DNA of 9,712 nt from assembly GCA_027066795.1 (NCBI GenBank), contig JAMONA010000027.1:1-9712 (forward strand). The letters are read 5' to 3'. Position numbers and translations under genes: made by a program. Positions 1-5,387 of this stretch are shown in pieces (positions within the stretch are counted from its first letter, which is position 1; each line of letters begins with the position of its first letter). This stretch comes from Candidatus Kaiserbacteria bacterium. GTDB lineage: Bacteria; Patescibacteriota; Minisyncoccia; Phycocordibacterales; UBA2100. The notes beneath the pieces are model-generated. The model was given only the letters and a program-made list of their open reading frames with translations. It did not search any database and was not told where the DNA came from.

Positions 1-250
1 TTTCGTCAAGTATGGCCTCACGGTGCTCACCAGCTTCGTGTGCGTTACCATCCTCTCTAAATGTATTTACTTTTTTAAAGTCTCTCTTTACATCGTCAGT
101 AAGCTCCACCTCCTTAACCTTATCTATATATTGTAATATGCTAGAAAGCTGCACACTAAATTTCTCAACCTCTTCAGTGGTAAGCTCTAACTGAGCCAAC
201 TGCGCCAAATGCAGTATCTGCTCGCTGTTAATAGTAGAATCATCACTCAT
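1..250 (-). CDS. gatC: Asp/Glu-tRNA amidotransferase subunit C, 3' end cut by window edge
   Basis: GatC is the small subunit of the GatCAB amidotransferase, which converts misacylated Asp-tRNA(Asn) or Glu-tRNA(Gln) to the amide form in the cytoplasm. It wraps around GatA and stabilises the complex. The visible 83 residues show the family pattern: an N-terminal helix with ILHLAQLAQLELTTEEVEKF, then LSSILQYIDKVKEVEL, then an NTFRED stretch matching the usual N-x-LRED motif. Full-length GatC is about 95-100 residues, so only a short tail is missing beyond position 1. The ATG at 250-248 lies inside the end of ligA: the two genes share 8 nt (ATGAGTGA), which suggests translational coupling. No Shine-Dalgarno sequence precedes it. 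gatA and gatB may follow outside the window, but this is not seen. The family call rests on pattern recognition and is fairly secure. Confidence 0.88.
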   Translation of the reverse strand, partial: MSDDSTINSEQILHLAQLAQLELTTEEVEKFSVQLSSILQYIDKVKEVELTDDVKRDFKKVNTFREDGNAHEAGEHREAILDE

Positions 251-2258
251 TACCCAGCATCTTAACAAATTCTTGCTCGTTTACCACCTTTACTCCTAAG
301 TCTCTTGCTTTATCTAGTTTGCTGCCTGCATTGGCACCAGCTAGTACCATACTGGTCTTGCTTGAGACACTGCTTGCTACCTTTCCTCCGTTGTCTCGTA
401 TAAGTTGCTTAGCACCTTCTCTGCTCATTCTTTCTAGAGTACCTGTGACAACTACGCTCTTGCCTTGTAGTAGAGTGTCTGATTGCTGTGACTTGATAGT
501 CTGACTTTTAAATATTGATATATGGGTCAATAACCTTTTTAACATCTCTTTATTTTGAGTATCTGCAAAGTAATTTACTATGCTTTCTGCTACCACCTCG
601 CCTATGCCGTCTATTTGCTCTAAATCCTCTGTGCTTGCAGCTTGTAACTCTTGTAATGTACTAAAGCTATGTGCCAGGTCTATGGCGGTCTCCTCACCTA
701 CCTGTGGTATAGAGAGCGAGGTCAAAAGCCTCGCAAGAGTCACCTCTTGTGCGTCAACTATCGCTTTAAGTAAATTAACTGCCGATAGCTCAGCGAAACC
801 TTCAAGCTCTAATAAGTCCCCTTTTTGTAATGTGAATATGTCGTCAAAACTTTGTACTAAATCGGCCTTCACCAACTGCTCTACCACCTTTGGACCACAA
901 CCATCAATATCAAAACATTTTTTACTTGTGAAGTACTCTATCTTGCGCACAAGCTGGTAAAAAGAATCTTTACTTACGCACCTCCATGCAGCCTGACCCT
1001 CTATACGCTCTATACATCCACCACCACCACATGCTGTCACCTTAGTTGGCCACTTGTACAACCTACTGTCCTTTGGGCGCAAATCTGTAAGCACCTCTAT
1101 GATGTCTGGGATTATATCTCCACTCTTTTGTAGTATCACGGTGTCGCCTACTCGTATACCAAGGCGCCTTATCTCATCTTCGTTATGTAGGGTTGCCCTG
1201 CTTACTACTGAGCCAGCCACAAGCACTGGACGGAGGTGCGCTACGGGAGTGAGTACACCTGTACGACCCACTTGTAGTACTATGTCCTCAACTACAGTTG
1301 TAACTTGCTCTGCAGGAAACTTTAGTGCAATGGCAAACCTTGGCGCCTTACCTGTATAACCAAGCACCTCTTGTAGCTCTACCTCATTAACCTTTACTAC
1401 TACTCCGTCTATCCAATAGTCCTCATCATCTTTCTTCTTTTGCCACTTTTGCCAATAAGCCAACACATCATCCATTTTGTCAAAATGTGCATAACCTCTA
1501 TTGACTTTAAAACCTAACGTGTTTAGTTCCTCCAGCTCAGCTATCTGAGTCTGCGCATCACCACCTTGTGCTATATCGTATATAAATACACTCAACTTCC
1601 TCTTAGCGACTACTGCTGGGTCTAGCTGTCGTAGTGTACCAGCCGCAAGGTTGCGTGGGTTTGCGTACTCTGGTTGCTCACTCTTTTTCTGAATTTTGTT
1701 TATTTTATCAAACTGCACTTTACTTATATATATCTCCCCCTCTACTATGATGTCTACGGGCTTTGTCAGCTTAAGTGGCACAGACTCTATAGTACGCACG
1801 TTAGAGGTAACATCCTCTCCGACCTTGCCGTCTCCACGAGTAGCAGCCTGTACCAATATGCCAGCCTTGTACTCTAATATAACTTTTAAACCGTCTATCT
1901 TAAGCTCCGTACTATATGTAGGCACCGTTGTAGAGCCAGCCTGTTTTAGCATGCGCTTAACGCGCACATCAAACTCGTACATGTCCTCAGCAGAGAATGC
2001 GTCACCAAAAGACCACTGTGACACTTTATGAGTTACTTTACTAAATCCGTCAGCAACTTTGCCAGCAACACGCTGACTGGGCGAGTCCTCTGTCACTAAC
2101 ATTGGGTACCTTGTCTCTATATCTGCCAATTCTTTTTTTAAAGAATCTAAGGCCTGCTCTGAGATTTCCTCTCTGTCCTCTACGTGGTAAAGGTGTCTAT
2201 GATAGTTTATTAACTCTCTCAATTTAAACAACCTGTCTCTAGTATCTGCATCTACCAT
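243..2258 (-). CDS. ligA: NAD+-dependent DNA ligase LigA
   Basis: LigA seals nicks during replication and repair, using NAD+ to adenylate its active-site lysine. The 671-residue protein has the full domain order: Ia (about 1-75), nucleotidyltransferase (about 76-317) with KIDG and catalytic Lys120, motif EGEIYI at 173-178, ANPRNLAAGTLRQLD at 199-213, DGVVVKV at 284-290 and ALKFPAE at 311-317; OB fold (about 318-400) with GRTGVLTPVA; a zinc finger region (410-432); helix-hairpin-helix repeats (about 445-570); and a BRCT domain (about 594-671). Length matches the family (E. coli 671). Two oddities: the fourth zinc ligand position is Ser432, and in domain Ia the usual Tyr of AEYD is Leu37 (QALD), with Glu34 for the usual Asp. 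The start at 2258 follows the last pilin gene by 11 nt and has only a weak purine run, AGAAGA, upstream. The stop overlaps the gatC start. Its place in a pilin operon suggests co-transcription, not a role in pili. Confidence 0.97.
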   Translation of the reverse strand: MVDADTRDRLFKLRELINYHRHLYHVEDREEISEQALDSLKKELADIETRYPMLVTEDSPSQRVAGKVADGFSKVTHKVSQWSFGDAFSAEDMYEFDVRVKRMLKQAGSTTVPTYSTELKIDGLKVILEYKAGILVQAATRGDGKVGEDVTSNVRTIESVPLKLTKPVDIIVEGEIYISKVQFDKINKIQKKSEQPEYANPRNLAAGTLRQLDPAVVAKRKLSVFIYDIAQGGDAQTQIAELEELNTLGFKVNRGYAHFDKMDDVLAYWQKWQKKKDDEDYWIDGVVVKVNEVELQEVLGYTGKAPRFAIALKFPAEQVTTVVEDIVLQVGRTGVLTPVAHLRPVLVAGSVVSRATLHNEDEIRRLGIRVGDTVILQKSGDIIPDIIEVLTDLRPKDSRLYKWPTKVTACGGGGCIERIEGQAAWRCVSKDSFYQLVRKIEYFTSKKCFDIDGCGPKVVEQLVKADLVQSFDDIFTLQKGDLLELEGFAELSAVNLLKAIVDAQEVTLARLLTSLSIPQVGEETAIDLAHSFSTLQELQAASTEDLEQIDGIGEVVAESIVNYFADTQNKEMLKRLLTHISIFKSQTIKSQQSDTLLQGKSVVVTGTLERMSREGAKQLIRDNGGKVASSVSSKTSMVLAGANAGSKLDKARDLGVKVVNEQEFVKMLGNE

Positions 2259-2269
2259 AATCTTCTTTT

Positions 2270-2794
2270 TTAGTATCTCATTCTTACTGCCCTCTCTAGT
2301 GTCCTAGGTGTTTGTACTGGCTCTCCAGCTGCGTCACAACCAACACTATAGCCCCTAGAGTTAATTTGTGTCCTTACGGTACCAGTCTCAAACTTGGTTA
2401 CCTCTACTTTTATACATCTATTATTCAATTCAAAAAAGAATTCAGAAGTAGCAAGCCCTCCCACGAACGACTCTCCACCAAGAACCAAGTCTGAAAGGTC
2501 GACAGACTCTGGAGGCCTATACTCTCCTACTACTACAGTATTACAAGTCGCACCATGAGTTGCTGCAGAAGTATCAAACACTCCTTTAAAGTCTAGGTAA
2601 AGTGCACACTCAGCCCCAGAGTCTGCAGCGTAGAAAGCGTACTGAGAGTCTCGCCCTAAACTTGATAGTATTATTTCCTTCTGGGCGATTGTAAACATAG
2701 ATAGCCCTACTGAGAGTAGCAATGAAGATACTAAGGTAGCCAATAAAAGAGTGAATCCTTTACTGTTTATTCTAGTATTTTTTATATTTAACAT
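2270..2794 (-). CDS. PilX/GspK-like minor pilin (atypical type IV prepilin)
   Basis: This 174-residue protein has a class III prepilin signal: a basic leader of 13 residues ending in Gly (NTRINSKG), then FTLLLATLVSSLLLSVGLSM, a hydrophobic helix that would sit in the membrane and later in the pilus core. Residue +5 of the mature form is Leu, not the usual Glu, as also seen in GspK. After the helix comes FYAADSGAECALYLD, which I recall as typical of PilX-like pilins in Parcubacteria. The remaining about 120 residues are a small soluble domain with four cysteines (residues 63, 84, 126 and 153) that could form two disulfides outside the cell. The gene is the last of four pilin genes, 10 nt after the GspI-like gene and 11 nt before ligA. 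By analogy with GspK it could sit at the pilus tip, but this is inferred. It is shorter than classical GspK, which carries a large inserted domain. Confidence 0.8.
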   Translation of the reverse strand: MLNIKNTRINSKGFTLLLATLVSSLLLSVGLSMFTIAQKEIILSSLGRDSQYAFYAADSGAECALYLDFKGVFDTSAATHGATCNTVVVGEYRPPESVDLSDLVLGGESFVGGLATSEFFFELNNRCIKVEVTKFETGTVRTQINSRGYSVGCDAAGEPVQTPRTLERAVRMRY

Positions 2795-2804
2795 ATGTAA
2801 TGAT

Positions 2805-3413
2805 TTACGGTGTAGTTATTATACCTGCGACCCATTTATAAATATTCTCCTCAATTATTACCGAACGAATATTGCCAAGTATACCTGCACGCCACTGCAC
2901 CTCTGCACGCACTGTCATCTCTTCAGCGTTTGTACCAGGTACTTCTGTAATGCGTACAAATCTTTTAAAGCGTGAGGAATTACCATTCTCATGACCATAA
3001 AAGCCTGTAGAGGTATCAAATTTTAGATAATCACAGGAAGACGCAGTGGAGCCACCACATAATATAAAATTATTGCTTGTAGACAGTGAGTCTACTAGAA
3101 ACGGTTTATTGCTCCCAGCCCCTACAAGCTCAACATCTAGTCCATCTAGCCAATCAACTACACCACCATTTTTAACCACGTTAAGAATGTTATGGTCTCT
3201 TTGTGCACGCACTGTCTCTATGGCCTCCTGAGCTAAATGGAAAGCTGTCACTTGGTCTCTAGCAGTATACGCAGCCATAAGACTCTGTGCAGCAAGCGTA
3301 AGAGGTGCTGCCACTGCTATAGTTAACACAGTAATAGCAACAAGGGTCTCTATTAGAGTAAAGCCTTTTTGTGTAGTCTTTTTTATATCTTTTTGGTTTG
3401 ATAATTTTGTCAT
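2805..3413 (-). CDS. GspI/PilV-like minor pilin (type IV prepilin)
   Basis: This 202-residue prepilin-like protein has a long 17-residue basic leader ending in Gly (IKKTTQKG), followed by FTLIETLVAITVLTIAVAAP. The +1 Phe and +5 Glu are both present, and the ETLVAI form of the motif is typical of GspI and PilV proteins. The helix continues through AAYTARDQVTAFHLAQEAIETVRAQRD, the amphipathic part that carries the globular domain in this family. The soluble part includes CGGSTASSC (two cysteines eight residues apart, possibly a disulfide loop) and ends in beta-like segments. It would be cut and N-methylated by the nearby PilD and act in the membrane or pilus. The start lies 2 nt after the preceding pilin gene and lacks a Shine-Dalgarno sequence, so translation is probably coupled. 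The subfamily assignment is tentative; the prepilin nature is secure. Confidence 0.85.
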   Translation of the reverse strand: MTKLSNQKDIKKTTQKGFTLIETLVAITVLTIAVAAPLTLAAQSLMAAYTARDQVTAFHLAQEAIETVRAQRDHNILNVVKNGGVVDWLDGLDVELVGAGSNKPFLVDSLSTSNNFILCGGSTASSCDYLKFDTSTGFYGHENGNSSRFKRFVRITEVPGTNAEEMTVRAEVQWRAGILGNIRSVIIEENIYKWVAGIITTP

Positions 3414-3415
3414 AA

Positions 3416-3991
3416 TTATAAATCTAATAACCGTTGTGTAGCACTCGCTTGTATATCAAACCTTGTAGTATTCTTAATCTTAGCAAAACCTCCCTTACCT
3501 CTGACTATAGCTACCACCCTTGGTTGTCTCAAGTCTCCTGGGATATCTGCAGTCTTGTAAAATTGTACAAAATCTATGTCTACCTCAGAGGCTGTTAACG
3601 GTACATTGACTACACTAGACAGACCATCGGGCTTATACCTCTTGTATAAACGGCCTCTTGCCTCCAATGGGTCTGAGTTATCCTCTACAAATGTATATAC
3701 CCACCGCTGACTTGCATCATTTGGGTCCTTGCCAAATGGAGTAAACGATAATTCGTGCCCGCCATTTGCAACCGTATAGCCTTGCCCCATGCGCAGCGCA
3801 CGCACCATGCCATCTAACGCTACGTTAAGGTTATTCATAACTGACTGTATACCTTGCGCTCTCTTACTTGCATCTATAAGAGAAAGTAGTGATCCTACGC
3901 TTACAAGCATCACAACAGAGAAAAGTGAGACCGAGACCATCATCTCTATAAGAGTGAATCCCAGACTGTTTGTTTTAAGTTCTTTCTTCAT
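3416..3991 (-). CDS. GspJ/PilW-like minor pilin (type IV prepilin)
   Basis: This 191-residue prepilin-like protein starts with an 11-residue basic leader (MKKELKTNSLG) and then FTLIEMMVSVSLFSVVMLVSV, with +1 Phe and +5 Glu, giving a single N-terminal membrane helix. The EMMVSVSLFS form, the following amphipathic stretch (NNLNVALDGMVRALRMGQGY) and the length resemble GspJ/PilW-type minor pilins. The globular part contains beta-strand-like segments (WVYTFVED, RLYKRYKPDG, VDIDFVQFYKT) and no cysteines. It begins 1 nt after the GspH-like gene and ends 2 nt before the GspI-like gene, so it belongs to the same transcript. Its likely fate is cleavage after Gly11 by PilD and entry into a pilus tip complex with the other three. 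The GspJ assignment comes from sequence style and gene order and is weaker than the prepilin call. Confidence 0.85.
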   Translation of the reverse strand: MKKELKTNSLGFTLIEMMVSVSLFSVVMLVSVGSLLSLIDASKRAQGIQSVMNNLNVALDGMVRALRMGQGYTVANGGHELSFTPFGKDPNDASQRWVYTFVEDNSDPLEARGRLYKRYKPDGLSSVVNVPLTASEVDIDFVQFYKTADIPGDLRQPRVVAIVRGKGGFAKIKNTTRFDIQASATQRLLDL

Positions 3992-3992
3992 A

Positions 3993-4571
3993 TTATTTCT
4001 TTACAGAGATTTGGCCAGATACCTCTACAAGCACTCTCATGGTGTCACCTCTTGGAGATATCAATTCTATCTCTGCCTTATCATAAAGTATACTGGTGTT
4101 ACCGTTAAAACGTATCGCAGCATCTGGCTCTGGTCTTTTAAATAATATGTCTAGTGAGCCTGAACAAGAGTTACAAACCATCTCGCAGCTAGCTCCAGCA
4201 CAAATTTTATTTATCTTATAACCTCTACCTATTGTATATGTATTCACGTCTTCCAAGGGAGTATTACGCAAGCCATCTTCACCACGTGATGCACCAGCGT
4301 ATGTGTCAGTAAACATTTTGTAATGCGTTGGGTCACTAGCGCTAAAGTGTATGCCGTATCCGGACTCAAACTCATCTACTGAGCCAATATGGCGTACACT
4401 TACTCCATAGGTCTGTGCCTCTCTTGCTATAAGTGCCACCTCATAAGACAGGTTGCGTAGCATAACTTGCCCACCAAACTTAGCATGGTCAGCTAGCATC
4501 ACACCCGTAATAAGAGTCATTATTCCAAGAGTAACCATAAGCTCTATTAATGTAAAACCACTTTCTCTCAT
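3993..4571 (-). CDS. GspH/FimT-like minor pilin (type IV prepilin) with cysteine cluster
   Basis: This 192-residue prepilin-like protein has a very short leader (MRESG) followed by FTLIELMVTLGIMTLITGVM, with +1 Phe and +5 Glu. The next stretch, NLSYEVALIAREAQTYGVSV, matches the helix of GspH/FimT pseudopilins, where AREAQ is common. The C-terminal half is a beta-rich domain (LFKRPEPDAAIRF, AEIELISPRGDTMRVLVEVSG). An unusual loop holds four cysteines within 13 residues (124, 129, 133, 136), which could form two disulfides or bind a metal. The gene overlaps the end of pilD by 4 nt (ATGA), a classic sign of translational coupling. It is the first of four pilin genes after the peptidase. The stop is TAA at 3995-3993. 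The prepilin call is secure; GspH-like placement is likely, by order and helix motif. Confidence 0.87.
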   Translation of the reverse strand: MRESGFTLIELMVTLGIMTLITGVMLADHAKFGGQVMLRNLSYEVALIAREAQTYGVSVRHIGSVDEFESGYGIHFSASDPTHYKMFTDTYAGASRGEDGLRNTPLEDVNTYTIGRGYKINKICAGASCEMVCNSCSGSLDILFKRPEPDAAIRFNGNTSILYDKAEIELISPRGDTMRVLVEVSGQISVKK

Positions 4572-5356
4572 ATCAGCGAAATACTATTAACCACCTCCAT
4601 AAAGCCTATTCCCATAAATAAGGCTATTAAAAATCCTAGTATCAGAAATGGACCAAATGGCACCTCACTCTTAGCACCCGCCTTCTTTAAGGCCATTAGT
4701 ACTAGGCCGTATACAGCACCAATCACAAACGCATACCACACAGCGGAGATACCCATGTACACCCCTAAAAAGATACCCATACCTACCGACAACTTAACAT
4801 CTCCAAAGCCCATTGCCTTACCTTTAGAGAAAAACCATAAGGCAAATATTGGCAACGCTGTAGTAAGCCCAGCAAATAGCTGCCAACCAAGGTCTATGAT
4901 TGTCTTATCTGGCATCATTGCAAATATAGTAGCCAAAGCTATAAAGCTATACGTATATTTATCTGGTAAAATAGTGTGCTTAAAATCATATGTAGCAAGT
5001 ACTACAAGCGTAGACATAGCTAACAATAGTACTATAAGGCCCACTAAGCTTACACTGTGTGTGTATGCAAATATACTTGTTAACACAAACAATACCGCTG
5101 TACCTAACTCTACAAGTATATACTGTAGAGATATTTTTGAGTTGCATTTAGTACAGTTACCATTCTGAAACAAGAAGGAAAATATTGGTACAAGCTCAAG
5201 AGCACTCAAGACTCCACCGCACACCATGCATCCACTCCTGCCCGATAAGCTCTTACCGGTATTATGCCTAAGTATTACTACATTTAAAAAGCTGCCTACG
5301 ATAGCACCAAGTATAAATATCATACTTAACAAAAATAACCCCATGGTAATATCCAT
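4568..5356 (-). CDS. pilD: Prepilin peptidase / N-methyltransferase (type IV leader peptidase)
   Basis: PilD is a membrane aspartic protease that removes the short leaders of type IV prepilins and methylates the new N-terminal residue. The 262-residue protein shows the family layout: a first membrane helix with GSFLNVVILR (21-30), a cytoplasmic loop with two CxxC pairs (Cys43/46 and Cys68/71) typical of bifunctional enzymes, and about seven more hydrophobic segments. The catalytic aspartates are Asp124 in DFKHTILPD and Asp186 in GFGD. A VPFGPFLILG motif sits near the C-terminus, as usual. It is followed with a 4-nt overlap by four prepilin genes, its likely substrates. The start is uncertain: Met1 and Met5 are both in a hairpin that looks like the rpoBC terminator (5332-5367). 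Starting at Met5 would still keep the whole first helix; Met12 is a shorter alternative. No Shine-Dalgarno sequence precedes Met1 (5356). Confidence 0.95.
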   Translation of the reverse strand: MDITMGLFLLSMIFILGAIVGSFLNVVILRHNTGKSLSGRSGCMVCGGVLSALELVPIFSFLFQNGNCTKCNSKISLQYILVELGTAVLFVLTSIFAYTHSVSLVGLIVLLLAMSTLVVLATYDFKHTILPDKYTYSFIALATIFAMMPDKTIIDLGWQLFAGLTTALPIFALWFFSKGKAMGFGDVKLSVGMGIFLGVYMGISAVWYAFVIGAVYGLVLMALKKAGAKSEVPFGPFLILGFLIALFMGIGFMEVVNSISLI

Positions 5357-5367
5357 GGGGTTATTTT
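5332..5367 (-). terminator. Intrinsic terminator-like hairpin after rpoC, overlapping the pilD start
   Basis: Positions 5332-5346 and 5353-5367 form a perfect 15-bp inverted repeat around a 6-nt loop. On the minus strand the arms read AAAATAACCCCATGG and CCATGGGGTTATTTT, and transcription then continues into TGTTAAG, so the RNA stem ends in a U-rich stretch. The stem begins 20 nt after the rpoC stop codon, the right place for a Rho-independent terminator of the rpoBC operon. The centre of the stem is GC-rich and the base is A/U, so it could also stop transcription on the plus strand, but no plus-strand gene is nearby. The oddity is that the two candidate pilD start codons (Met1, Met5) lie one in each arm. 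The structure could therefore be an attenuator or a fold that hides the start codon. Function is inferred from structure only. Confidence 0.75.
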
Positions 5368-5387
5368 AACATACAAATAGAGATAAA

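Noticed and set aside
2133..2139. A run of seven A on the minus strand in ligA (TTA AAA AAA GAA), a possible slippery site
   Set aside because: The reading frame is intact on both sides with conserved ligase motifs, and I see no downstream stimulatory structure. A programmed frameshift product would be a short truncated fragment.
2741..4571. Short similar stretches at the N-terminal ends of the four pilin genes (around 2741-2760, 3349-3366, 3946-3963, 4543-4562)
   Set aside because: They encode the shared GFTLIE-type prepilin motif of paralogous proteins and are not a mobile or regulatory repeat.
243..5356. Possible UGA-as-glycine genetic code, as in some candidate phyla
   Set aside because: UGA ends ligA and pilD exactly where the protein families end and where the next gene begins, so it works as a stop.
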